A DNA stretch of 64,000 nucleotides. Source: Nakamurella panacisegetis. Lineage in GTDB: Bacteria; Actinomycetota; Actinomycetes; Mycobacteriales; Nakamurellaceae. The notes beneath the pieces were generated by a model, which was given only the letters and a program-made list of their open reading frames with translations, was not told the origin of the DNA and made no database searches. Below are positions 46,517 to 55,833 of the stretch, in pieces. The DNA is taken from the NCBI RefSeq assembly GCF_900104535.1, contig NZ_LT629710.1, positions 2,604,001 to 2,668,000 of the forward strand. Direction: 5' to 3'. The position numbers were made by a program, and so were the translations under genes. Each line of letters opens with the position of its first letter. The stretch's first letter is position 1.

Positions 46517-47797
46517 ATGGGGAAACGCACCTTGGACCTGGACGACAGGTCCGCCCGACTGATCCACGGGACCGACGTCTGGTCCGAGATCAGTGATCTG
46601 CTGTACGCGTACACCAACATCCAGGCGGCGCTCACCGTCGTGGGACGCGACGCCGACGCGTTCCTGCCCCTCCGCGGACCGGCCACCATCGTGGTCGACG
46701 CCGGCGTCAAGGCGTTCGAATCAGGACAGACCGATCCCGAAGTGCTCCTGGGCTGGACCCGGCGTGGCGTCCGGGTGTACTCGCTCCCGATGTTGCACGC
46801 CAAGGTCATCCTGGCCGAGGGCGACCCGTCGTTCGTGCTCGTCGGCTCGGCCGACGCGGTCAGACCGCTGCCGAAGCGGGCCGAGGCCGTGCTGCTGGCC
46901 GACGAACCCGATACCGTCGAAGAAGTACGTTCCGCGATGGCCGAATGGAAGGCGCTGGCCGGCGAACCGCTGACCGACGACTTCCTGCAGGCTGCCGTGG
47001 AGAAGTACCGGCCCGCTGCCCCGGCTCATCCGGCCGACCGTGTGGTGGAGCGCATTCCCGATCGGCGGCCCACCCCGCCGCGGCCAACCAGTCCGGCCCG
47101 TCCCGAACCTGAGACCCGCTCGGCTCAACCAGTAGGGACCCCCGACGCCGTGACGCAGTCTGCCGCACCATCAACCCCGCCCACGGTCGCCGGCCCAGCT
47201 GCGGCCCCGGCGACCGCCGCCCGGACGGCCGCGCCGGAGCCGCAGAACTGGCTCAGCGAGGACGATGACGAGATCGGCGCGATCGGGCCCATCGTCTGGG
47301 ACCGGCCGAAGTACATCTACCTCGCACCGCTGAGCCGCGAGGGCCGCGCGTCGCTGTCCGCGCTGGAGCGCCTCAAGCACCTGCGCCGGGAGTTCAGGGT
47401 GCGCAGCGAGGACGACGGACGTCCGGTCCTCGAGGTGGAGATGTTCTGGCGCGAGGAGGTCACCAAGCCGGGTGCCAAGCCGGGTGTGGTGTACCGGGAG
47501 GGTTGGCACGTCGTGCCGATCCAGATGATGGGCACCGTGCGCCCGACGACGACGTCCCAGCTCAGTTCGCCCGGGAAGGTGCTGCAGTCCTACACCGACT
47601 ACTCGGCCCACCCGGCCCGCACGTACTACTACCTGCAGACCAACACCGCCGGGCGCACCATGGCCTACCGGATCCTGCGCGACCTGCTGGCTGAACTGGG
47701 CGAACGTCCCTCGTTCGACCACGCGTACATGATGCAGCACAAGGTCGACGCGATCCTGAACCTGTGGCCGGAGATCAGCTACTCCGACGCCGGGTAG
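46517..47797 (+). CDS. PLD-like (degenerate HKD) protein with a C-terminal unknown domain
   Basis: 426 residues in three parts. Residues 15-150 resemble a single phospholipase-D-like domain: the catalytic motif reads HAKVILAE (94-101) followed by GSAD (110-113), versus H-x-K-x4-D and GSxN in active enzymes, so Asp is Glu and Asn is Asp. Residues 165-240 are a Pro/Ala/Thr-rich linker. Residues 255-420 form a folded domain I do not recognise (YIYLAPLSREGRASLSALER ... YYYLQTNTAGRTMAYRIL). Divergent from an SF2 helicase. Together they could act on DNA, as PLD nuclease plus helicase, but enzymatic activity is unproven. Confidence 0.55.
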   Translation: MGKRTLDLDDRSARLIHGTDVWSEISDLLYAYTNIQAALTVVGRDADAFLPLRGPATIVVDAGVKAFESGQTDPEVLLGWTRRGVRVYSLPMLHAKVILAEGDPSFVLVGSADAVRPLPKRAEAVLLADEPDTVEEVRSAMAEWKALAGEPLTDDFLQAAVEKYRPAAPAHPADRVVERIPDRRPTPPRPTSPARPEPETRSAQPVGTPDAVTQSAAPSTPPTVAGPAAAPATAARTAAPEPQNWLSEDDDEIGAIGPIVWDRPKYIYLAPLSREGRASLSALERLKHLRREFRVRSEDDGRPVLEVEMFWREEVTKPGAKPGVVYREGWHVVPIQMMGTVRPTTTSQLSSPGKVLQSYTDYSAHPARTYYYLQTNTAGRTMAYRILRDLLAELGERPSFDHAYMMQHKVDAILNLWPEISYSDAG

Positions 47798-48873
47798 GAC
47801 AGCACCTTCTTCCACGCGCCTTCGTAGCCGATCGGGACGAAGCCGAGCGCCTCGTTGACGTCGAGCATCGGCCGGTTCTCCTCGGCGTTGAACGTCAGGA
47901 CCGCCGGGTGGCCCGGGTGATCCCGCTGCAGCGTGACCAGGTTGGCCAGCTTGAGCAGGAGACCGAGGCCGTGTCCGCGCGACCCGGGCAGCACCAGGGT
48001 GTCGCGCTGACTGACCGGCGCAGACAGGTCTCGGGGGACCGCCAGTTCGGTGTAGCCGACCAGATGCCCGGTGACGGCGTCCTCCACGGCGGCCAGCAGA
48101 CGCACGTCGGGGCGGTCGGCGTTGTTCGCCTCGGTGTCCAGCACCCGCTGCGCGGACCATTCGTCACGCGGTTCGTCGAGTCCCGCCGACGGTTCCTCGA
48201 CGCTCATGTTCGTGTAGAGATTGGCCATGTCGTCCAGCCAGCGCTCCGGTGTGTGGTCGGCCCAGTGATGCCGGACGAACCGCGGACCCGACCGCAGGAC
48301 CGCCGCGTCCAGCCGTCGGCGCAGATCCGCTTCCGGGATCGGTAGCGCGAGCCGACTGCCCCGGACCACCTGCTCGAGCGTCCATCCCCGGACGAGCAGG
48401 AACCGGACCTCCGGGTTGTCGGCCGGGAGCGACCCGAACCCGGTGGGCGACCACAGGCGATCGAGGCGCCCCTGACGGTCGGGGGAAGGGACGTAGGTAG
48501 CGAGACGGGCTCGGCCCTGCGCCCGGCCCAGGCTCACCAGATGCGCGGCCATCGCCGAGCCCAGGCCTCGTCCGCGGTGTTCGGGCAGCACCCGGACGTC
48601 GGTCCAGGCAACGTCGGGCTCGCCGGTGACCCAGTGGTAGACGCCGCGGGCGACGATCCGGCCGTCCTGCCGGATGACGAACAGCCGCTTCGGTTCGTAC
48701 TGCTGGTTCCGGTAGCTGGGCAGCAACTCGTCTGCCGTGATCGCCATCTCGGGCGTGCCGTACGCATCCACTTCGACCGCACTGCTCACCGCCACGCTCT
48801 CGATGAAGTCAGCCGCGTCGGGGCCGTCCAGAGCGGCTGGAATTGCTAGCTCTTCGACCGTGATCGTGTCCAT
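47779..48873 (-). CDS. Tandem GNAT acetyltransferase
   Basis: 364 residues containing two GNAT folds. The first has the acetyl-CoA loop VLPEHRGRGLGSAMAAHL at about 95-112; the second has VLPGSRGHGLGLLLK near 290. Double-GNAT proteins of this type are common in actinobacteria (MshD-like and resistance-type), and the substrate is unknown. The end overlaps the converging PLD-like gene by 19 nt. Confidence 0.82.
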   Translation of the reverse strand: MDTITVEELAIPAALDGPDAADFIESVAVSSAVEVDAYGTPEMAITADELLPSYRNQQYEPKRLFVIRQDGRIVARGVYHWVTGEPDVAWTDVRVLPEHRGRGLGSAMAAHLVSLGRAQGRARLATYVPSPDRQGRLDRLWSPTGFGSLPADNPEVRFLLVRGWTLEQVVRGSRLALPIPEADLRRRLDAAVLRSGPRFVRHHWADHTPERWLDDMANLYTNMSVEEPSAGLDEPRDEWSAQRVLDTEANNADRPDVRLLAAVEDAVTGHLVGYTELAVPRDLSAPVSQRDTLVLPGSRGHGLGLLLKLANLVTLQRDHPGHPAVLTFNAEENRPMLDVNEALGFVPIGYEGAWKKVLSYPASE

Positions 48874-49147
48874 TGCCTTCCGCTCCTGACGGATCGCACC
48901 AGGTCAGCCGTAGCGTCGGGCCGAGCGGTGGAATCGGGTTCCTCTCGCAGTCTCCGCGCTGCCACCCCGCCGCTCCACCCATTTACGTCGCGGCGGCTCG
49001 GCCGGCCGGTGCCTTGATCACCCTCGGTGAGGCGGTGGACACCCGCGTGCGCATGCGAGTGGCCGTGTCCCCTCGCAGCGACAAATGCGGTCCGGGCAGG
49101 CCACACTGGACCCCGAGCGGCGCGGCGGGCCGATCGGTCCGTGCTCG

Positions 49148-50215
49148 GTGACCGTCGCAGATGGGCGGTTTCTTCTCGTGGGTGCAGCAGCGTTCGGTCG
49201 CAGATTCGCGTCGATGGTCACGACCGTGGCCCTGGCCGCCGCCGGCCTGGTCGTGGTGTCGGTGGTGACGGCTCCGGCCGCTTCGGCCGACGCCAGCCCG
49301 GCTCCGGCGAACAGCCGGCAGATCATCTCCGTGACCGCCCCGACCTCCGGTTCCACCACCGCGGTCCTGCGCGCGTACCAGAAGGGTGGCGACGGGATCT
49401 GGCACCTGGTCATCGGGCCGGTCTCGGCTCACGTCGGGCAGGACGGCGTCGGAAAGGCGTCCGAGGGCAGCGGACGCACCCCGGCCGGCGCCTTCGCGCT
49501 GACGCAGGCCTTCGGGCGGCAGCCCAACCCGGGTACGAAGGTGCCGTACTTCCGCAGCACTCCGCTCGACTGGTGGGACGAGAACCCGTCGTCGCCGACC
49601 TACAACCTCCACGTCCGGCGCGCCACCAGCCCCGGCGGGGCCAGCGAGAACCTGTACTACTCGGGCAGCGTGTACGACTACGTGGTCAACATGGACTACA
49701 ACCTGGCCCGTGTCCCCGGAGCCGGATCGGCATTCTTCCTCCACGTCTCGGACGGCACGCCGACCGCCGGGTGTGTATCGGTACCCAGCGCATCGATGGT
49801 GCAGATCCTGCGTTGGCTCGATCCGTCCCAACACCCGTACATCTACATCAAGGTCGGCGCGGCCTGGCGGCCTCCGATCCCGCCGACGCCGGTCGGCCGC
49901 ACGGACACCCTGACCGCGATCGCCGGTGGCCGGCTGAGCATCACCGGCTGGGCCGTGAACCCAGCGACACCACTGATCTGGATGCGCATCCGGGTCAAGG
50001 TCGCCGGGCCCAAGGGCTCCGCCTTCTTCTCCACGACGACCGGGGTGCCGCGCCCTGACGTGTCCAAGACGTACTACTGGGCCGGCCCGCGAACCGGCTA
50101 CCGGATCGTCGTCCCGTCGATGGGCGCTGGAACGAACCAGGTCTGCGTGGCCGAGATCATCGCCGCCACCGGCGTGGCCCGCAACATCGTCTGCCGGGCG
50201 GTCACCGTGCGCTAG
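49148..50215 (+). CDS. Secreted L,D-transpeptidase-like (YkuD) protein
   Basis: About 355 residues. Signal peptide from FGRRFASMVTTVALAAAG to a cleavage site near PAASADA. The catalytic YkuD motif is FFLHVSDGTPTAGCVSVP (His and Cys), preceded by GSGRTPAGAFALTQAFG. After residue 250 comes a beta-rich tail. It probably cross-links or modifies peptidoglycan outside the membrane. Several starts are possible (GTG 49148, GTG 49181, ATG 49214); none has a good RBS. Its stop overlaps the converging transporter gene by 4 nt. Confidence 0.78.
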   Translation: MTVADGRFLLVGAAAFGRRFASMVTTVALAAAGLVVVSVVTAPAASADASPAPANSRQIISVTAPTSGSTTAVLRAYQKGGDGIWHLVIGPVSAHVGQDGVGKASEGSGRTPAGAFALTQAFGRQPNPGTKVPYFRSTPLDWWDENPSSPTYNLHVRRATSPGGASENLYYSGSVYDYVVNMDYNLARVPGAGSAFFLHVSDGTPTAGCVSVPSASMVQILRWLDPSQHPYIYIKVGAAWRPPIPPTPVGRTDTLTAIAGGRLSITGWAVNPATPLIWMRIRVKVAGPKGSAFFSTTTGVPRPDVSKTYYWAGPRTGYRIVVPSMGAGTNQVCVAEIIAATGVARNIVCRAVTVR

Positions 50216-51741
50216 CGATGCGCCTCGACCGTCGGCGCCGGGCGGCGCTTCCGGTTCATCGTCTCCATCGACATGGCCTCGAGTTCGACACCCTTGGTCT
50301 CCCGGATCTTGGCCAGCACGAAGAAGTACGACAGCAGTGCGAACAGCGCGTACAGCCCGTAGGTGAAGCCGAGCGAGAAGTCCCGCAACGGCGGGAACGT
50401 CACCGTGATCAGGAAGTTGAAGATCCAGTTCGCGGCGGTGGCGATCGCCATCGCCATGGCCCGGACCCGGTTGGGGAACATCTCGCCCAGCAACACCCAC
50501 ATCACCGGGCCCCAGGACGCGCCGAAGAACACGACGAACAGGTTCGCGCAGATCAGGGTGGCCACCCCCCAGAACCCGGACAGCTGCGGGGCCAGTACCC
50601 CCTTCGCGTCGGGCACCAATGTGGCCTGCGCGAAACCCAGCGACATCACGGCCAGGGAGACGAACATCCCGGCCGAGCCGACCAGCAGCAGTCGCCGTCG
50701 GCCGATCCGGTCGACCAGCAGGATCGCGATGACGGTGACCACCACGTTCGTCACGGAAGTGATCACGGAGGCCGTGTAGGAGAACGAGTCCTGGAATCCG
50801 ACCGACTTCCACAGCGACGTCGAGTAGTAGAAGATCACATTGATCCCGACCAACTGCTGGAACGCGGCGAGCAGGATGCCGACCCAGACCAACGGATGCA
50901 GACCGAAACGCTTGCCGCGCAGGTCATTGAAGGACGGCTTGTCCTCACGGGTCACCGATTTCCGGATGTCCTCGATGCGCTCGTCGATCTGGTCCGGGGT
51001 CTCCCCGAGCACCCGCCGCAGCACCTTCTTGGCCGCCGCGTCCTTGCCGCGGGCGACCAGGAACCGAGGGGACTCCGGGATGCCGAGCGACAGCAATCCG
51101 TAGATCACCGACGGCACCACGCCGACCAGGAACATCCACCGCCACGCTTCGAGGCCGAACCACTTGGTCCCGAGCGCGCCGCCGTTGCCGCCGGCCAGCC
51201 ATGCGTCGGACAGCAGAGCCACGAAGATGCCCAGGACGATCGCCATCTGCTGCAGGGACGCCAACCGCCCGCGCAGGCTCGCCGGGGCCACCTCGGAGAT
51301 GTAGGTGGGCCCGATCACCGACGCGACACCGATGCCCAGGCCGCCGATGAAGCGCCAGATGCCGAGCTCCCAGACCGAGAACGACAGTCCCGATCCGAGC
51401 GAGGACACCAGGAACAGCACGGCCCCGACCATCATGACCTTGGGACGCCCCCATCGGTCGGCCAGCATGCCGGCGTACCAGGCGCCGACCGCCGATCCGA
51501 TCAGGGCGACCGCGACGACGAAGCCGGTGATCCCGGACCCCAGCGAGAAGTGGCTCTCGATCGAGTCGACCGCCCCGTTGATGACCGAGGTGTCGAAGCC
51601 GAACAGGAAGCCACCGACGGCGGCGGCGATGGAGATCGCGGTGGCCCGGGCCGGGTGGCGCTCGCCGTGGTCGGCGTATCGGGGATCCGCGCGGCGCGGA
51701 TCGCTCCCGGCGATCGCGCTCGATCCGATGTCTTCGACCAT
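50212..51741 (-). CDS. Sugar:proton symporter (MFS, SP family)
   Basis: 509 residues, 12 predicted TM segments. Signature motifs: GGFLFGFDTSVINGA in TM1, DRWGRPKVMM, PTYISEVAPASLRGRLASLQ, the PESPRFL after TM6, QQLVGINVIFYYS in TM7 and GPVMWVLLGEMFPNRVRAMA. Family substrates are glucose, xylose, inositol. ATG at 51741 is chosen; the frame is open further upstream without homology. Confidence 0.9.
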   Translation of the reverse strand: MVEDIGSSAIAGSDPRRADPRYADHGERHPARATAISIAAAVGGFLFGFDTSVINGAVDSIESHFSLGSGITGFVVAVALIGSAVGAWYAGMLADRWGRPKVMMVGAVLFLVSSLGSGLSFSVWELGIWRFIGGLGIGVASVIGPTYISEVAPASLRGRLASLQQMAIVLGIFVALLSDAWLAGGNGGALGTKWFGLEAWRWMFLVGVVPSVIYGLLSLGIPESPRFLVARGKDAAAKKVLRRVLGETPDQIDERIEDIRKSVTREDKPSFNDLRGKRFGLHPLVWVGILLAAFQQLVGINVIFYYSTSLWKSVGFQDSFSYTASVITSVTNVVVTVIAILLVDRIGRRRLLLVGSAGMFVSLAVMSLGFAQATLVPDAKGVLAPQLSGFWGVATLICANLFVVFFGASWGPVMWVLLGEMFPNRVRAMAMAIATAANWIFNFLITVTFPPLRDFSLGFTYGLYALFALLSYFFVLAKIRETKGVELEAMSMETMNRKRRPAPTVEAHR

Positions 51742-51897
51742 GGCTGCCTGCTCTCTCGGCGTGATCCTGAGCGCCGCCGCCCGGCGATGCGCAGTCGTTT
51801 TCCGAACCCGTTCCCCGTCCGCCGCCGCCCCAATCGGTCGGACAAGCTCGCTCCCTGGTCCTACCGCCGCCTCGGTCGGGTCCCTACCATCGACGGT

Positions 51898-52221
51898 ATG
51901 GCCAGGGGTGCGGTGGAGGTGCCGGACGTAGTGGGTCTCACGTTCAGCGGCGCGGTGGCGATCGGTCGCCGGGCCGGGTTCGCCGTGGTCGGCCGCACCC
52001 CCGACGGCAGCGTCGTGGCGGTCGACTCCGAGGGCCTGGTGGTCGAGCAGGATCCGCTGCCGGGAGCCAGGGGGCGAGCCGGACAGGCGTTGACGCTGCG
52101 AGTCGGTCGGGGTGACGGCGGCTCCAAGGATCCGGAGCCCCGTCGTCCTGACCCGTTGGTGCGTAGCGACTTCGGCGACATCGATGATCCGGACCCTGAC
52201 ATGGAGATGGTGCCGGTCTGA
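51898..52221 (+). CDS. Small PASTA-domain protein
   Basis: 107 residues. One PASTA repeat spans about residues 7-70 (VPDVVGLTFSGAVAIGRRAG ... VVEQDPLPGARGRAGQALTL), followed by an acidic tail (DFGDIDDPDPDMEM). There is no kinase domain and no signal peptide, so it is cytoplasmic or an orphan. PASTA domains sense muropeptides or beta-lactams in PknB/PBP2x; its role here is unknown. Confidence 0.78.
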   Translation: MARGAVEVPDVVGLTFSGAVAIGRRAGFAVVGRTPDGSVVAVDSEGLVVEQDPLPGARGRAGQALTLRVGRGDGGSKDPEPRRPDPLVRSDFGDIDDPDPDMEMVPV

Positions 52222-52283
52222 TCCGGCCGGGCCGGGCCGGAGCATGATGCGGGCTCCAATGGTTCCCCAGCGAGGAGAGCGTG

Positions 52284-52856
52284 ATGTGGCACAGCCTGTT
52301 CGTCGTACAGATCCCGGTGCTGGAGAAGATCATCCGGACGGTCGCGGTGTACGTGCTGATCGTGCTGATCTTCCGGATCATCGGTAAGCGGTCGATCTCC
52401 TCGCTGAACACCATGGACTTCGTGGTGATGTTCCTGCTCTCGAACGTGGTGCAGAACGCCATCATCGGCAACGACAACTCCTACCTGGGGGGTGCGATCG
52501 GCGCGGTGACCCTGGTGGCCACGAACACCCTGGTCACCCGGCTGGCCCTCGTCTCGCCGGCCTTCCGCCGGCTGGTCGAGGGCACGGCGGTCGACGTCAT
52601 CACCGACGGTGTGGCCGACCGGGCGGCGCTGCGCCGGCTCGGGATACGGAGGGACGAGCTCGACCACGCCATCCGCACGCAGAACGGCGACGACATCACT
52701 GAGATCGGGAAGGGCACCCTCGAACCCGGGGGTCAACTGGTGCTCACCCTGAAACCGTCCGAACAGGACGCGACCCACGGCGATATCAGCGAACTGACCA
52801 CCCGGCTGGAGCGGATCGAGGCCCTGCTCCTTGCGCGGTCCGACGGACCGGCCTGA
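52284..52856 (+). CDS. DUF421/YetF-family membrane protein
   Basis: 190 residues: three TM helices at the N-terminus (VAVYVLIVLIFRIIGKRSI marks the second) and a soluble YetF domain with RRLGIRRDELDHAIRTQNG. The ATG at 52284 has GAGGAGA in front. YetF-like proteins are implicated in spore or lipid-domain functions in Bacillus; the actinobacterial role is unknown. Confidence 0.83.
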   Translation: MWHSLFVVQIPVLEKIIRTVAVYVLIVLIFRIIGKRSISSLNTMDFVVMFLLSNVVQNAIIGNDNSYLGGAIGAVTLVATNTLVTRLALVSPAFRRLVEGTAVDVITDGVADRAALRRLGIRRDELDHAIRTQNGDDITEIGKGTLEPGGQLVLTLKPSEQDATHGDISELTTRLERIEALLLARSDGPA

Positions 52857-53087
52857 CCTCGATGGATGCTGCTGGGCATTTCCGGGCTGGTGGGTGTACA
52901 AATGACGGCATGTGTTGGCTACCCGTCCTCGAGCCGTTCTGGCCAGGGCGGCGTGGCGACGCGTTCGACGGCTGGTGTCTACGGGGCTGAACGCCGCCCA
53001 CGGAGAGTTCCGATCCGTGTTGGTGCCGGCGTCGGCCCTCCCGCCGTCCACCCGCTCGGCTCTCTCACCGACAAGGCCTCCCGCATC

Positions 53088-53612
53088 ATGACCGTCACCG
53101 ACGAGTACGCGCCTGCCCGGCGTCTGAAAGGCCTTCTCACCTTTCCGAACCCGGTGAACGAATACGCCGCCCGGTCCACCGCCGGGTTGGTGGTGCTCCT
53201 GACCGCCGTCACCCTCGCGGTGCGCAGTCCCTGGCTGCTCTGGATCCTGGCCGTCGGTTTCCTGCTGCGGCTGGCCGCCGGGCCGCGTTTCTCGCCGTTC
53301 GGGCAACTGTCGGTGCGAGTGATCGCCCCGCGCATCGGGCCGGCCAAGCTGGTGCCGGGGCCGCCGAAGCGCTTCGCCCAGGGCATCGGCTCGGTCCTGT
53401 CGGTCGCGGCCGCGGTCAGCTACTACGCCTGGACCCCGACCGCGTCGTGGGTGCTCGTCGCCCTGATCACGGTCGCCGCCACGCTGGAGTCGGTATTCGG
53501 ACTGTGCCTGGGCTGCATCATCTTCGGTCGCCTGCAGGCGATCGGCCTGATCCCGGTCTCGGTGTGCGAGGCGTGCAGCGACATCCGGCTGCGACAGAAG
53601 GTCGCAGCCTGA
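53088..53612 (+). CDS. DUF4395 membrane protein
   Basis: 174 residues with four hydrophobic segments and two conserved Cys clusters, CLGC near residue 145 and CEAC near 165, as in DUF4395. The family often sits beside thiosulfate or thioredoxin-type genes; none is adjacent here. The 230 nt before it hold no gene I can support; ATG at 53088 is the first start with homology. Confidence 0.75.
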   Translation: MTVTDEYAPARRLKGLLTFPNPVNEYAARSTAGLVVLLTAVTLAVRSPWLLWILAVGFLLRLAAGPRFSPFGQLSVRVIAPRIGPAKLVPGPPKRFAQGIGSVLSVAAAVSYYAWTPTASWVLVALITVAATLESVFGLCLGCIIFGRLQAIGLIPVSVCEACSDIRLRQKVAA

Positions 53613-53648
53613 GAATCGGCCAGCGGTCTCCAGGTCGCGGCACCCGGT

Positions 53649-54557
53649 TCATCTGATCGATCGCGGCGCTGACGCCGCCCCGGGTGCGAATGCTCGTCCG
53701 GCGTGCTCCAGCAGCCGGTCCAGGGCCGCGTTGGGCATGCGCCGCCACACCAATGCCAGCAGAGCCGGGGTCCGGATGCCGGTGATCGGAAGGATCTCCA
53801 TCCGGTCCCGGTAGAACGAAGCCATGGTGTCCGTGAGCACCGCCACCCCCAGGCCTCGACCGGCCAGGTCCACGACTGCGTCCGGGGCGCTGGCCTGCAG
53901 GGTGAGGTTCGCGTGCAGCCCCTGCGCCTCGCAGTCCCGATCGAACACGGCGCGGACCCCGGTGCCCCGCGGCAGGCAGATGGTCGGGTGCGTGACGAGT
54001 TCGGCCAGGGCGATCCGGCGTCGCCCCGCCAAGGGGTGCCCGGACGGGACCACGGCGCTGAGCCGTTCCCGGATGACGATGCGTGATGCGAGGTCGTCCG
54101 GTACCTGACCGGCCAGGCCGACCAGGGCGAGGTCCAATCGGCCATCGCGGATCCGGTCGACCAGGACGTCGGAGTTGTCCTCGACGAGCGACAGTTCGAT
54201 GGTCGGATGGGCACGGTGGAAGTCGGCCAGCGCGTCGAACAGGGGCGTGACCGTGCAAGCGGTCACCATGCCGACGGTCAAACGCCCACGGACGACACCG
54301 GTGACCTCGTCGACCGCCCGGCGGACCGCCTCCGCCGAGGCCAGGGCGGCGCGGGCCGGGGTGAGCGCAGCGCGCCCGGCCGACGTCAGCGTGGCCGTCC
54401 GGCCGGACCGATCGATCAGCTCGGCACCGAGCTGTCCTTCGAGCTGCCGGATCTGCGCGCTGACCCCGGACTGGCTGATGTGCACCCGCTCGGCCGCCCG
54501 AGTGAAGTTGGCCTCCTCGGCCACCGCGACGAAGTATTCGAGCTGGCGAAGTTCCAT
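53649..54557 (-). CDS. LysR-family regulator
   Basis: 302 residues. HTH at about 17-38 (NFTRAAERVHISQSGVSAQI), then a type-2 periplasmic-like effector domain. It diverges from a SnoaL-like gene, 99 nt apart; such pairs usually share a T-N11-A box. Inducer unknown. Confidence 0.87.
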   Translation of the reverse strand: MELRQLEYFVAVAEEANFTRAAERVHISQSGVSAQIRQLEGQLGAELIDRSGRTATLTSAGRAALTPARAALASAEAVRRAVDEVTGVVRGRLTVGMVTACTVTPLFDALADFHRAHPTIELSLVEDNSDVLVDRIRDGRLDLALVGLAGQVPDDLASRIVIRERLSAVVPSGHPLAGRRRIALAELVTHPTICLPRGTGVRAVFDRDCEAQGLHANLTLQASAPDAVVDLAGRGLGVAVLTDTMASFYRDRMEILPITGIRTPALLALVWRRMPNAALDRLLEHAGRAFAPGAASAPRSIR

Positions 54558-54656
54558 ACGCCAGGATTCTAGTGGACAGAAGAACTATTCGTTGGACTTC
54601 TGATTTGCGCAGCGCAATCCTGAGGTTGTCAACTGTTGCGAAGGAAGGTGGTTGCC

Positions 54657-55022
54657 TTGTCGGTCCACGAAAAGGCGCAGAAGCCGGAGGATCTCACTCG
54701 ACTGTTCGTCGAACGAGCGAACGCGAGGGATGCGGCCGGGATCGCCGCGCTGTACGAACCGGATGCGGTGATGGCCTATCCGGCCGGGAGTCAGACGGTC
54801 GGACGGGCGGCGATCCGAGAACTGTGGGAGCGGGTGTTGGCCCATGCCCCGCGCTTCGAGCCGGAGGCGCCGCTGCCCACGCTGATCAGTGGTGACATCG
54901 CTCTCACCTCGACCCCGCCCAAGGATGGCAGCGGGGCAAGGGCGCAGGTGGTTCGCCGGCAGAGCGATGGCACCTGGCTCCGTCTGATCGACCAGCCGGA
55001 GTTCAACCCCCCGACGCCGTAG
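54657..55022 (+). CDS. SnoaL/DUF4440-like NTF2-fold protein
   Basis: About 121 residues from TTG 54657, which has AAGGAAGG upstream. The NTF2-like fold is recognised by LTRLFVERANARDAAGIAAL, YEPDAVMAYP and the final WLRLIDQPEFNP strand. These proteins catalyse or bind small hydrophobic molecules; the function is unknown. Divergent from a LysR gene that may control it. Confidence 0.75.
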   Translation: MSVHEKAQKPEDLTRLFVERANARDAAGIAALYEPDAVMAYPAGSQTVGRAAIRELWERVLAHAPRFEPEAPLPTLISGDIALTSTPPKDGSGARAQVVRRQSDGTWLRLIDQPEFNPPTP

Positions 55023-55023
55023 G

Positions 55024-55767
55024 TCAGGCGTGGGGGAGCTGCCAGAGGGGCAGAAGCGCGTCGATCTGGTCGAGGCCAGGGATGACGATGTCGGCGCCAA
55101 GGCCGGCCATCGACGCCAGTGAGTGCCGGCCGGTGGCGACCAGGGCGCATCGCACGCCGATCGCCCTGGCGCAGGCCAGATCTCGGGGGGTATCGCCGAC
55201 GATCCAGCACTGGTCGAGGTTGTGTACCCAACCAGCGGCCACCAGTCGGTCGACGGCCAGTGCGGCCACCGCGGCCCGGTTCTCGCCCAGATCGCCGAAG
55301 CCGCCAAGGTCTGGGTCGATGAACGGCACCAGCCCGGCGAACTGGAGTTTCAGCCGCCCGATGCTTTCCATGTTGCCGGTCACCACGGTCTGGTGCACAC
55401 CGGCGTCGGCCAGTCGGGCCAGCGTCGCGTGCACGCCGGGCAGGGGAGCGACCTTGGTCCGGAACTCGTCGATTCGTGACATGACGATGGTGCGCAGTCG
55501 GTCCAGTACATCCGGCACCAGGGAGGGGTCGGCGTCGACCGAGAGCAGCAGGGTGGTGGCGATCTCGGCGTCGATCCGGCCGCCCAGATCGAGGTCGCGG
55601 CCGTCCGGGCGCGTTCCGGCGACGTCACGGACCGCGTCCAGGAAGGCGCCGCTGGAGAAGCCGCCGGTGGTGGACAGGGTGCCGTCGATGTCCCACAACA
55701 CGGCGGTGACCGGGCGGCTCGGAGGGACCGCGGGTGCGGGGTTCGACGGTGTGGTGGGCAGGGACAC
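55024..55767 (-). CDS. HAD-family phosphatase
   Basis: 247 residues. HAD motif I is VLWDIDGTL (nucleophile and acid Asp), motif II TVVTGN, motif IV WIVGDTPRDLACA. An alpha-helical cap (subfamily IA, phosphoglycolate phosphatase-like) lies between. Substrate unknown. It converges on the SnoaL-like gene with 1 nt between stops. Confidence 0.85.
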   Translation of the reverse strand: MSLPTTPSNPAPAVPPSRPVTAVLWDIDGTLSTTGGFSSGAFLDAVRDVAGTRPDGRDLDLGGRIDAEIATTLLLSVDADPSLVPDVLDRLRTIVMSRIDEFRTKVAPLPGVHATLARLADAGVHQTVVTGNMESIGRLKLQFAGLVPFIDPDLGGFGDLGENRAAVAALAVDRLVAAGWVHNLDQCWIVGDTPRDLACARAIGVRCALVATGRHSLASMAGLGADIVIPGLDQIDALLPLWQLPHA

Positions 55768-55833
55768 GGATGGCCTTTCCTGGCGGGGATCTCCCTACAG
55801 GAGACCACATGCCGCCGACGTCGGGGTGGTCGA

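Noticed and set aside
52910-52990. A 26-codon frame (start MCWLPVLEPF) before the DUF4395 gene as a Cys leader
   Set aside because: It lacks the HVDL-x-R-x-x-SA-x-C pattern, an RBS and a following hairpin.
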